Shown: piece by piece, positions 7,242 to 13,338 of the stretch
Numbering within the stretch: the first letter of the stretch is position 1
Layout: every line of letters starts with the position of its first letter
The notes under the pieces: model-generated
Told to the model about the DNA's origin: nothing
The model's database searches: none
What the model saw: only the letters and a program-made list of their open reading frames with translations
Translations under genes and position numbers: made by a program
Assembly: GCA_003232445.1 (NCBI GenBank)
Contig: QIJM01000347.1
Span: 1-13,338, forward strand
DNA: 13,338 nt
Source: Paraglaciecola arctica
GTDB taxonomy: Bacteria; Pseudomonadota; Gammaproteobacteria; Enterobacterales; Alteromonadaceae
Direction: 5' to 3'

Positions 7242-7877
7242 TCAGTTTGCAAGTGGTTTATCGATCATGCCAATAATGCGTTTAATGGCTTGTAAATAAT
7301 TAATATTTTCTACACCTTCCAAACCAATATCTGCCACCGTTTTAGCAATATCTTCGACTTCAGTTGATTCAGAATTGAGCGATACAATTTTTGCTCCATT
7401 AATGAGTACATTAGCCGATTCACAAATTGTGTTATTCACCATATAGCCGAACCGTTGCTTATGTACCTTAACCGCCTGAAGATCTGGGTGCGCATCGATG
7501 ATTGCTAAAAATTCATCTCTGCTGTACGTATCCTGAGTCAAAGCAAGCATCTCAACCTGAAAAGCAGGAAACACTTCCTTTTCCAACTGTTCAGCGGGCA
7601 TTGGAAACTCTCCTTTCATTAGAGGGTTCCACTGTTCAAAACCATCAACAGCCTGCACAAATGTCTTAATATCCATTTTCCCATCGCGGATTTTGGTATT
7701 ATTGACATCGTTTGTTTTAGACAATATGTAAATTTCGTCACTTTGACGTTCCCAGACTTTTTCGGGAACAGGTACGGATAAACGCGTCATTCGTTTTTCT
7801 GCATCACCAAAGTCTTGGCCAAACGTTCTGAACTCAAAACGGGGTTTGGAGATTTCACCTATTTTTAACTCGCTCAT
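7242..7877 (-). CDS. CYTH-like (triphosphate-tunnel fold) protein, function unknown
   Basis: A 211-residue soluble protein, first gene of a pair with the CYTH triphosphatase. I do not know a named family. The pattern is CYTH-like: RFEFRTFG (13-20) in place of ExExK, EIYILS (48-53), TKIRDGKMDIK (61-71), EQWNPLMKGEFP (81-92), VKVHKQRFGY (136-145), ICESANVLINGAKIVSLNSES (151-171), then a C-terminal helix (about 174-204) with INYLQAIKRI (192-201). Alternating charged strand residues and the SLNSE near the C-terminal helix mimic CYTH proteins. ATG 7877 has GAGGAA just upstream; the 39-residue extension to 7994 lacks a ribosome site. It could bind or hydrolyse a phosphorylated ligand, or be a catalytically altered paralogue. 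The fold assignment is inference. Confidence 0.65.
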   Translation of the reverse strand: MSELKIGEISKPRFEFRTFGQDFGDAEKRMTRLSVPVPEKVWERQSDEIYILSKTNDVNNTKIRDGKMDIKTFVQAVDGFEQWNPLMKGEFPMPAEQLEKEVFPAFQVEMLALTQDTYSRDEFLAIIDAHPDLQAVKVHKQRFGYMVNNTICESANVLINGAKIVSLNSESTEVEDIAKTVADIGLEGVENINYLQAIKRIIGMIDKPLAN

Positions 7878-8215
7878 AATAACTTCCTCAAAGTTGTATA
7901 TCGAATGATAATTTTCATCACTAGTTCTTACTGCACCTGACATAATTAAAACACTTTGGAAGATTAATGCAAGCTGATTTAAATTAATAAACACGAGTTG
8001 CTAGTTTTAAGTTTAACTTGCACAATAAGACAATGATTAAATATTAATTTACTTGACATGAATAATTTTTGCTCCTTACTTTCAATCACATGAATGTCAT
8101 GATGTTTGACTTGGAATCTATTAATTATTGTCAGATTAAGTATAATTTAATGAATTTTAATTTTTCGCCTTTAAAAGGCGAAATTACTGTTAACAAGTAG
8201 TTAAAGGGTAAGGGT
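7878..8215. promoter_or_regulatory. Divergent control region between the CYTH operon and the DASS transporter
   Basis: It holds TTGACA at 8053-8058 with only a poor -10 17 bp on (TTACTT), and a perfect TATAAT at 8141-8146 without a clear -35. An inverted repeat CATGA-ATG-TCATG lies at 8089-8101. CATGAATAATTTT (8057-8069) is the exact reverse complement of a 13-mer in the porin repeats (5659-5671). AAAGGG at 8203-8208 serves ATG 8216. Start points for either direction are uncertain. Confidence 0.4.
8163..8183 (+). promoter_or_regulatory. Leader hairpin ahead of the DASS transporter
   Basis: TTTCGCC (8163-8169) pairs perfectly with GGCGAAA (8177-8183) across a 7-nt AT loop. It lies between the TATAAT at 8141 and the ribosome site at 8203, near where transcripts would begin. 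No U-run follows on either strand, so it is not a plain terminator; mRNA stabilisation is the modest guess. Confidence 0.4.
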
Positions 8216-9829
8216 ATGGATAAAAAAAATGAAACTGTCTTTGATCCGCTCGATATGAGCCACTATCGGATTGAGAGGCTACCTATTCGAGATAAAAGTG
8301 GTTTTGAAAAAGTATTAGAAAGATTAGGTCTGCCAATAGCGATAATTACATTTTTGCTAATCCTGTATGTTTTTAACATTCCTTATCTTGCAGATATTGA
8401 TCCCTCTTTGTTGGGCAAAAAAGCTCTTGCCCAATACAATAAACTTGGAGCAGTGGAATTCTCAAGAACCAATCTAGCAATGATGGCCATTTTTGTCGCA
8501 GCAATAATACTGTGGATCACCGAAGCCATCCCAAATTATTTAACATCATTGTTGGTCATAATTACGATTGTTTTAACTGGTGTAACGGCTGAGCGAGATG
8601 CTTATGCGCAACTCGGACATCCCGTAATGTGGCTAAATATCCTGTCATTTATACTGGCCAGTATGTTGGTAAAAACCTCTGCAGCTAAGCGGTTTGCGAT
8701 GTGGTTTATTGTGCGCTTTGGCCACAATGCTTCCAGTGTATTTTTTAGTTTCATGTTTATTAATATTGTTCTTTCCATGTTTATCTCAGCGACTACCGCC
8801 AAAGCAACGATTCTGCTGCCTATTTTTATGGTCGTCGCTGCAGTCTATGGCGCAACGGGATCAGGTAATAAAAATAATTTTGGCCGAAATCTGGTTTTAC
8901 AAAATCTTTTCCAAATAAACATCGGTGCTGGCATGTTTATAACAGGTTCAGGGGCAAACTTACTCGCTGGTGCCTTGATTGCAGGTGCCCTGGTTGATAT
9001 GAATGATTTTGCCTTCTACACGTGGATGGAGGCAGCATTTCTATTGGCGCTACTCAATTTGATTATTGGCTATTTTGTTGGTACTAAAATTATATTCAAA
9101 ATCCCAAAAGAACAGTCAGTCCCCCAAATTCAAGGGGGCCTTCAGCGGCTCGGAGAAGAGCTTGATAAAATGGGACCAATTAAATTTGAAGAGATTAAAG
9201 CCATTATTATTTTTATTTTGGTATTGGCTGGATGGGTGTTAGATACATACCACGGCATTAGTAAAACTGCCATCGCCTTCATGGGTGCAATTGTAGCACT
9301 TAGCCCGGTAATTGGCGTAGTCAAATGGAATGATGTTGATATTCCATGGCATTTACTTCTTTTTTCCGCTGGCGCATACACATTGGGTGCTGGATTTAAA
9401 ACAACTGACCTACCCGCAATTACTGTCGATGCACTGTTTGACAGCTTGGGCTTTTCCATGGACACACCATTTTGGGTATTGTATCTGATGCTGACTGGAG
9501 CGATGATATTCAGTTCACTTGTTTTCCAATCTAAAACGATGCGGACGTTAGTATTTGTGCCTATTGCAATTGGCGTTGCGCAGAAGTTTGGCTACCCAAT
9601 ATTAAGTCTTGCTCTGCCGGTTGCCTTGTTGATTGAGCATGTATATGTCCTACCCTTCAATAGTAAACCAGCTGCACTATTGTATGTTACTAACCATTAT
9701 TCATGGTCTGATACGTTTAAATTTGGCATCACGATGCTGATTATCGGCTGGTTTATGATCATTCTCTGGGGAGAGACCTGGTTTCGTTGGTTAGGTTATA
9801 CGCCAAATGGAGTGTTTGGCATTTTCTAG
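8216..9829 (+). CDS. DASS/SLC13-type sodium-coupled anion transporter with atypical SNT motifs
   Basis: A 537-residue inner-membrane transporter resembling divalent anion:Na+ symporters (Na_sulph_symp). About 12 hydrophobic spans follow a ~38-residue polar N-terminus; WITEAIPNYLTSLLV (100-114) is the usual family entry motif. The two repeats carry SMFISATTAKATILLP (187-202) and LVFQSKTMRTLVFVP (435-449). These sit where the family has its Ser-Asn-Thr motifs that bind substrate carboxylate and sodium, but here they read S-A-T and S-K-T, and the second brings a lysine (K440) into the site. Dicarboxylate, citrate or sulfate cannot be chosen from sequence. AAAGGG sits 7 nt before the ATG. It is transcribed divergently from the CYTH pair and has no downstream operon partner. 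Confidence 0.85.
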   Translation: MDKKNETVFDPLDMSHYRIERLPIRDKSGFEKVLERLGLPIAIITFLLILYVFNIPYLADIDPSLLGKKALAQYNKLGAVEFSRTNLAMMAIFVAAIILWITEAIPNYLTSLLVIITIVLTGVTAERDAYAQLGHPVMWLNILSFILASMLVKTSAAKRFAMWFIVRFGHNASSVFFSFMFINIVLSMFISATTAKATILLPIFMVVAAVYGATGSGNKNNFGRNLVLQNLFQINIGAGMFITGSGANLLAGALIAGALVDMNDFAFYTWMEAAFLLALLNLIIGYFVGTKIIFKIPKEQSVPQIQGGLQRLGEELDKMGPIKFEEIKAIIIFILVLAGWVLDTYHGISKTAIAFMGAIVALSPVIGVVKWNDVDIPWHLLLFSAGAYTLGAGFKTTDLPAITVDALFDSLGFSMDTPFWVLYLMLTGAMIFSSLVFQSKTMRTLVFVPIAIGVAQKFGYPILSLALPVALLIEHVYVLPFNSKPAALLYVTNHYSWSDTFKFGITMLIIGWFMIILWGETWFRWLGYTPNGVFGIF

Positions 9830-10181
9830 GACCGAACTAAGCACTATCTGATAGATAAAATTATGTTGTAACTATTCAGTCTGCTCACTATCAAAGATAT
9901 GAGAAAGGTTGCTGCTTGAACAGCAGTGTCAGTGATTGATACTCGATAACGACTCGCCAAGTGATATCTTGTCTACCACTTGGCGACGTTTAACCCCGTT
10001 CCACGATACTCACCTTATCCAGAACAACATAAGCAAGCAGCTTAACTATTTCGACAACCACCTTGAAAAACACCAAAATTGTTAGACGCCAAACAATTCA
10101 ACTACAACACCAATATTACCTTTGAACTGTACACCTAGCTTTCCTAAATAACCTGAATCCTGTTTAAGAAATTGAACTAAA
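9830..10181. other. Intergenic stretch with a strong hairpin
   Basis: There is a short hairpin at 9912-9926 (CTGCT/AGCAG) and a long one at 9955-9985. One plus-strand frame is open for about 50 codons around 9940-10085 (with DILSTTWRRLTPFHD) but lacks a start signal and a recognised domain. I do not call a gene here. Confidence 0.45.
9955..9985 (+). terminator. Possible terminator hairpin after the DASS gene
   Basis: CGCCAAGTG (9955-9963) pairs with CACTTGGCG (9977-9985) around a 13-nt loop, a perfect 9-bp stem. It lies about 125 nt after the stop codon. Only a short T stretch (GTTT) follows, so termination would be weak, or the hairpin may have another role such as 3'-end protection or a binding site. 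Confidence 0.4.
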
Positions 10182-10272
10182 AAATACGAGTTATCCATCA
10201 TTCGTTGATCTCACCTTGTGGAATTGAGCCGTCTAAAATAATTGAGTTCCAATTTTTTTTAATCATATAATC
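10182..10272 (-). pseudogene. Decayed 3' fragment of a YjbR/MmcQ-family gene
   Basis: On the minus strand the fragment reads WNSIILDGSIPQGEIN, then after a 1-nt loss MMDNSYFLV. The intact gene at 10903-11301 has WNTVKLDGSVPQGEIQRMMDNSYLLV at residues 91-116. Nucleotides align at roughly three of four positions over about 75 bp, with the weaker match YMIK against YHMSK upstream. The 5' two-thirds of the gene is absent, and after the frameshift the frame stays open to TAA at 10084-10082. It points the same way as the intact copy and sits on the other side of the toxin-antitoxin pair. Confidence 0.75.
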
Positions 10273-10307
10273 GTTCGCACTACTAAATCAGCTAAAATGG
10301 CAAACAT

Positions 10308-10347
10308 TGCCAATATATGCCATAATTATTTATGCTATTAACAATAG
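10308..10347 (+). promoter_or_regulatory. Candidate toxin-antitoxin promoter and operator
   Basis: TTGCCA (10308-10313) and TATGCT (10331-10336) are separated by exactly 17 bp. A small inverted repeat CTATT-AAC-AATAG (10335-10347) begins at the -10. Antitoxins of the ribbon-helix-helix type usually repress their own promoter at such sites; that this repeat is the operator is inference. Confidence 0.4.
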
Positions 10348-10372
10348 AATTATAAACTTTTTAGGAATGACA

Positions 10373-10606
10373 ATGGCAACACTAAATATTTCGCTCCCAA
10401 GTGAAATGCGACATTGGATTGACTCACAAGTTACTAGCGGTCACTTTGCTAATGCGAGTGATTATATTAGAGATCTTATTCGTCATAACCAAAGTGAAAA
10501 ATCAGCTATACAAATGGCTTTAATTGAAGGTGAAATGAGTGGTGAAAGTTCATTAACTGTTGCTGATATCATTAAACAACAAAAACAAATCATAGAGAAT
10601 GACTAA
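10373..10606 (+). CDS. parD: ParD-like antitoxin (ribbon-helix-helix)
   Basis: A 77-residue antitoxin of a type II toxin-antitoxin pair. MATLNISLPSEMRHWIDSQV (1-20) gives the DNA-binding beta-strand and first helix. GHFANASDYIRDLIR (23-37) is the second helix typical of the ParD/CC2985 group. The remaining charged C-terminal half should wrap the toxin. ATG 10373 is chosen because AGGA (10363-10366) lies 6 nt upstream and the family starts with this MATLN-type sequence; the in-frame ATG at 10367 overlaps that site, and the hydrophobic extension from 10307 is not part of the family. The antitoxin overlaps the toxin gene by 8 nt, so translation is probably coupled. It likely represses its own promoter. 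Confidence 0.9.
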   Translation: MATLNISLPSEMRHWIDSQVTSGHFANASDYIRDLIRHNQSEKSAIQMALIEGEMSGESSLTVADIIKQQKQIIEND

Positions 10607-10895
10607 ATACTTACTCTCTCAGAAAGCATCAAAAGATCTCGCCAATATTTTTCAATATACTTATAAAAATTTTGCTATAAGCCAAGCTGAAGCTTATTTA
10701 TCAGAACTTGAAGAGTGCTTTGTTATTCTGTCAAACCAGCCTGATTTAGCACATAAAGTTGAAGATATCAGAAAAGGATATTTTCGGTATTTATTTAGAA
10801 AACATGCCGTTTATTTTAAAGCCCGAAAAGATGATATTTTTATCGTTCGTGTTTTGCACCAACAGATGAAATATGAACTGCATTTAACAAGTTAA
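10599..10895 (+). CDS. parE: ParE/RelE-superfamily toxin
   Basis: A 98-residue toxin partner of the preceding antitoxin. The N-terminal two helices (about 8-45, with SKDLANIFQYTYKNF at 11-25 and AEAYLSELEECFVIL at 30-44) and the C-terminal strands fit the plasmid-stabilisation family: KGYFRYLFRKHAVYF (59-73), DDIFIVRVLHQQMKYELHL (78-96). The VLHQQM segment near the C-terminus is a ParE/RelE hallmark. ParE proteins poison DNA gyrase, while RelE relatives cleave mRNA; ParE is favoured by the ParD partner. The gene appears intact. It converges with the YjbR/MmcQ gene, with 7 nt between the stops, and no terminator is evident apart from a weak 6-bp inverted repeat at 10901-10921. Confidence 0.9.
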   Translation: MTKYLLSQKASKDLANIFQYTYKNFAISQAEAYLSELEECFVILSNQPDLAHKVEDIRKGYFRYLFRKHAVYFKARKDDIFIVRVLHQQMKYELHLTS

Positions 10896-10902
10896 TGCTT
10901 GC

Positions 10903-11301
10903 TTATAAATGTAACATAAGCGATTCTTTATCTTTCTTGGGCATTTTACTTACCACCAACAAATATGAATTATCCATCATCCGCTGTATTTCCCCTTGAG
11001 GAACCGATCCATCTAGCTTGACGGTATTCCAGTGTACTTTACTCATATGATAACCGGGGATAATAGACGAGAAGATGTCTCGAAGCATAATGGCTTCTTG
11101 AGGATCACATTTAAGGTTCATCCAGCAAATATCGTTACCTTTGTCGACAGACTCGTTATCGCCCTTGCCCATTTTGCCTAAGGCTAACGTTGCGAACATT
11201 TTATGTTTGACTTTGAATACTGATACGCCATCACCAAAAGGAAAGGTTTCTACCGTAAAAGGTTTGTTTAATAAATATTCTCTTGCTTGTTGCTGATCCA
11301 T
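10903..11301 (-). CDS. YjbR/MmcQ-family DNA-binding-like protein (DUF419)
   Basis: A 132-residue intact member of the YjbR/MmcQ family. Landmarks are FPFGDGVSVFKVKHKMFATL (20-39), CWMNLKCDPQEAIMLRD (59-75), IIPGYHMSKVHWNTVKLDGS (80-99) and a terminal helix with EIQRMMDNSYLLVV (104-117). The family has a double-wing-like fold related to MotA/CyaY-type structures; its cellular role is not settled. ATG 11301 is preceded by GAGG about 8 nt upstream. It follows the phosphoribosyltransferase gene on the same strand, with a terminator-like hairpin between. A partial, decayed second copy of its 3' end lies beyond the toxin-antitoxin genes. Confidence 0.85.
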   Translation of the reverse strand: MDQQQAREYLLNKPFTVETFPFGDGVSVFKVKHKMFATLALGKMGKGDNESVDKGNDICWMNLKCDPQEAIMLRDIFSSIIPGYHMSKVHWNTVKLDGSVPQGEIQRMMDNSYLLVVSKMPKKDKESLMLHL

Positions 11302-11314
11302 CCACTTTTCCTCA

Positions 11315-11341
11315 AAAATAAAAAGGGTAATTACCTACCCT
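11315..11341 (-). terminator. Terminator of the phosphoribosyltransferase gene
   Basis: On the minus strand AGGGTA (11341-11336) pairs with TACCCT (11329-11324) across a 6-nt loop, followed by TTTTATTTTT. The stem is short but the T-run is good. The ribosome site of the next gene lies just after it, so read-through could partly feed the YjbR/MmcQ gene. Confidence 0.55.
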
Positions 11342-11373
11342 ATCTTATAAACCATTTTTCACTGTAGAGGGAA

Positions 11374-11937
11374 TTAATCTTGCTCTAACAAATGCATCAC
11401 ATTTTTTAAATCTGTTTTACCTTTGATGATTTCATCTGGTGTTAACCCTGATATTTCATGGGGGAACACCAACCATTCGTCACTTTCGTGCATATAATAA
11501 TCAGGCACGATGTCAGTTTTGTTATTTTGTGGTTTGTAATATGGGCAAGCTATACGCACCTCTTTTGGCATATTCGCCCGAGACAATCTTTTAATTTGCT
11601 TTACCAAGGCTTCAACGCTGCGGCCTGAATCAAATACGTCATCCACAATCAGTAGGCTGTCTTCAGCATTGGCATTTTCAATCAGATAATGTAAACCGTG
11701 CACTTTAATGGTTTTTGATTGTTGATCAATCCCATAATAAGACGAGGTACGCACCGCGATATGGTCAGTTTCCACTTTCTTAAAATCAAAATACTCTTGC
11801 ACTGCTATGCCAATGGGTGCGCCACCACGCCAAATACCGATTATAAAATGTGGGCGAAATCCACTTTCATAAACTTGAGCGGCTAGTCGAAATGAATCTT
11901 CAAGTAACTGTTGTGCAGTGATAAACGTTTTTTCCAT
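11374..11937 (-). CDS. Purine-type phosphoribosyltransferase (hypoxanthine/xanthine-guanine PRT-like)
   Basis: A 187-residue type I phosphoribosyltransferase for purine salvage, joining a purine base to PRPP in the cytoplasm. The PRPP-binding motif is LLIVDDVFDSGRS (95-107), with the acidic pair D99-D100. GIWRGGAPIG (34-43) is the pyrophosphate loop, RTSSYYG (63-69) is the flexible hood, and DEWLVFPHE (153-161) places an aromatic residue against the base as in xanthine-guanine enzymes. The exact base preference is uncertain. AAGG lies 8 nt before ATG 11937. It lies 78 nt downstream of the LolC-like gene on the same strand, and a hairpin in that gap suggests separate or partly linked transcription. 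Confidence 0.88.
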   Translation of the reverse strand: MEKTFITAQQLLEDSFRLAAQVYESGFRPHFIIGIWRGGAPIGIAVQEYFDFKKVETDHIAVRTSSYYGIDQQSKTIKVHGLHYLIENANAEDSLLIVDDVFDSGRSVEALVKQIKRLSRANMPKEVRIACPYYKPQNNKTDIVPDYYMHESDEWLVFPHEISGLTPDEIIKGKTDLKNVMHLLEQD

Positions 11938-11984
11938 TAGATAAACCTTAAAAATTTAGAGCGTGGGTGCCGCCAGATAAAACT

Positions 11985-12014
11985 TTGAGCCTGTTATTGT
12001 ATATCGAAGCTCAA
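11985..12014 (-). terminator. Weak hairpin after the LolC-like gene
   Basis: TTGAGC pairs with GCTCAA (6-bp arms, 18-nt loop) immediately after the TAA of the permease gene. On the minus strand it is followed by AGTTTTA. It is a candidate terminator, but the short stem and long loop make it uncertain. Confidence 0.3.
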
Positions 12015-12015
12015 C

Positions 12016-13227
12016 TTATTCATATTTTAAAGCATCTGCCGGATTAACTCTTACCGCACGGTACGCAGGGTAAAGGCTGGCCAGAAAACACAACATAAGT
12101 GACGTAACAATAAGAAATACTACTTGTTGCCATTGTAAATCGGTGGGTACACCCTGCCCCTCTGGGCTAAGAAATATTGGGAAATTGAATAACCTGACCA
12201 AATTATTAATTTGAGTCACCAATAATACACCAGCAGCAGCACCAATCGCAGTACCTTTAATGCCATTGTAGATGCCATTAAACAGGAAGATACCCATAAT
12301 ATTATTACGGGTCATGCCTTGGGTTAAGAGTATGGCGATATCACCTTGTTTTTCGGTCACCACCATAACTAAAGCCGAGACTATGTTAAAGGCCGCCACC
12401 GAGATGATCAGTAGCAACATTAGCGACATCATATTCTTTTCCATCTTCACCGCATCAAATAACACGCCTTGCTGGTCTCGCCAGTTAGTCGAGCTGTAAC
12501 CTTCAGCGTCTAGTGCTTGCACCACACTTTTATAATCAAAAGCATCGGCTAAAAACAAGCGGGTTTGGGCTAACTTTGTTGTTTTACTTCTTAACAACCT
12601 AGCGGCATCATCAATATGCATCAGCACCGTTTTATCATCTAAAGCAGAGCCCATATCAAATATACCAACAACGCGGAACACTCTTTGGCTATAGATCCGC
12701 CCAAAGGGGCCAAAATAACTATTTTCAGAAGTCATCAAACGGGCTTTTTCGCCCATCCGTAAATTTAATGTGATAGACAGTGCGCGGCCAATGACGATCC
12801 CATATTCGCCTTTGACCAAATCAGTCAGCCGACCGACTAACATATTCTCAGCAATAATAGACGAGTGCTGCATCACCTTGGGTTGAATGCCTTGAAACAT
12901 CACCCCTTTAAGCCCTTCTGATGATTGCACTATGCCTTCTGCATCTATCTGCTGGCCACTGGCAACAACACCTTCAATATGCTTAAACATCTCAGGTGTG
13001 ACGTCTGTATCAGGCTTTTTTTGTACCAACACATGAGGGGTGATCCCTAAATTTCGCAGCTTAAGCTCACCTTCAAAACCATTCATCACCGACAAAACAG
13101 TAATTAAGGCCATCAACCCAAGGGCAATGCCTGCAACAGAGAAAAAGTTGATAAATGCAATAAAGTGACTGCCCTTAGATGCTTTGGCATAACGTAAACC
13201 AATAAAGGCTGAGAGTGGGTAAAACAT
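12016..13227 (-). CDS. lolC: Lipoprotein-releasing system permease, LolC/LolE family
   Basis: A 403-residue inner-membrane permease of the ABC system that extracts lipoproteins for LolA. The start YPLSAFIGLRYAK (3-15) and IALGLMALITVLSVMNGFEG (34-53) match E. coli LolC. A periplasmic domain (about 50-265) contains GRIYSQRVFRVVGIF (176-190) and NWRDQQGVLFDAVKMEKNMM (248-267), again closest to LolC. Three C-terminal spans follow (about 269-292, 313-340, 368-388), with TEKQGDIAILLTQGM (291-305) forming the coupling region and NPADALKYE at the end. The ATPase gene lolD normally lies next to it, but is neither downstream (a phosphoribosyltransferase is) nor in the 111 bp upstream. An 8-bp hairpin (13256-13281) lies in the upstream region, and the ribosome site is weak (AAGAG). 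Confidence 0.87.
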   Translation of the reverse strand: MFYPLSAFIGLRYAKASKGSHFIAFINFFSVAGIALGLMALITVLSVMNGFEGELKLRNLGITPHVLVQKKPDTDVTPEMFKHIEGVVASGQQIDAEGIVQSSEGLKGVMFQGIQPKVMQHSSIIAENMLVGRLTDLVKGEYGIVIGRALSITLNLRMGEKARLMTSENSYFGPFGRIYSQRVFRVVGIFDMGSALDDKTVLMHIDDAARLLRSKTTKLAQTRLFLADAFDYKSVVQALDAEGYSSTNWRDQQGVLFDAVKMEKNMMSLMLLLIISVAAFNIVSALVMVVTEKQGDIAILLTQGMTRNNIMGIFLFNGIYNGIKGTAIGAAAGVLLVTQINNLVRLFNFPIFLSPEGQGVPTDLQWQQVVFLIVTSLMLCFLASLYPAYRAVRVNPADALKYE

Positions 13228-13338
13228 TAAAAAAGAAACTCTTATGACAACAAACCAGTTAAAAAAATAAAGGTTTAACTGTTGGTATAGTGATGAATGA
13301 TGTTGAATAATACGTGCTTGAGGTAGATCTCACAAGCA
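13228..13338. other. Upstream region of the LolC-like gene, window edge
   Basis: It contains the inverted repeat CAGTTAAA (13256-13263) / TTTAACTG (13274-13281). No gene start from either side is visible up to the end of the window. Confidence 0.4.

Noticed and set aside
7878..7994. 39-residue extension of the CYTH-like protein
   Set aside because: No ribosome site at 7994, and GAGGAA precedes ATG 7877; the extension would also cover the promoter region.
9142..9465. 107-codon minus-strand frame inside the DASS gene
   Set aside because: Antisense shadow of conserved transmembrane coding sequence.
9940..10085. About 50 open codons on the plus strand between the DASS gene and the toxin-antitoxin pair
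   Set aside because: No start signal or recognised domain, and it overlaps a strong hairpin; not supportable as a gene.
10307..10372. N-terminal extension of the antitoxin
   Set aside because: The hydrophobic extra residues are unlike ParD proteins and overlap the predicted promoter; AGGA at 10363 points to ATG 10373.

Overview
The window looks like chromosome of a moderately AT-rich marine gammaproteobacterium. An Alteromonadales member (Paraglaciecola/Glaciecola/Alteromonas-like) is my best guess. This is inferred from the LolC-type permease, the OprO/P-type porin, the Na+-coupled SSS and DASS transporters and overall protein resemblance; there is no rRNA or other marker gene. No tRNA, rRNA, CRISPR array, complete insertion sequence or phage gene was found.

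Layout. (1) 1-3939, plus strand: a uronide-use operon behind a promoter with a 24-bp perfect palindrome. It holds a family GH2 beta-glucuronidase-like gene (439-2228), which appears to carry a 1-nt frameshift near its start, and a sodium:solute symporter (2233-3939). The enzyme has no signal peptide and the symporter follows 4 nt later, so import of an intact glucuronide followed by cytoplasmic cleavage is the simplest reading. (2) 4148-5545, minus: an OprO/OprP-family porin with an unusually acidic insertion, convergent with the operon across a bidirectional terminator. Its promoter is crowded with palindromes. (3) 5786-6743: a gene-poor stretch with a decayed reading frame (in-frame stop) and one well-started 32-residue membrane peptide gene. 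(4) 6744-7877, minus: a two-gene operon, a CYTH-like protein followed by a classical CYTH/tripolyphosphatase. It is divergent from (5) 8216-9829, plus: a DASS/SLC13-type transporter with atypical SNT motifs. (6) 9830-11301: a ParD/ParE-like toxin-antitoxin pair lying between a decayed 3' fragment of a YjbR/MmcQ-family gene and the intact YjbR/MmcQ gene. (7) 11374-13227, minus: a purine-type phosphoribosyltransferase and a LolC/LolE permease with no adjacent lolD.

The genes fall into a carbohydrate block (enzyme, inner-membrane symporter, perhaps the porin), a triphosphate/organic-anion block, a small mobile-looking toxin-antitoxin insertion, and housekeeping genes. No clear large new system is evident. 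The most informative points are the frameshift in the GH2 gene, the duplicated gene end flanking the toxin-antitoxin pair, the tandem CYTH-fold genes opposite a transporter with altered motifs, and the palindrome-rich control regions.
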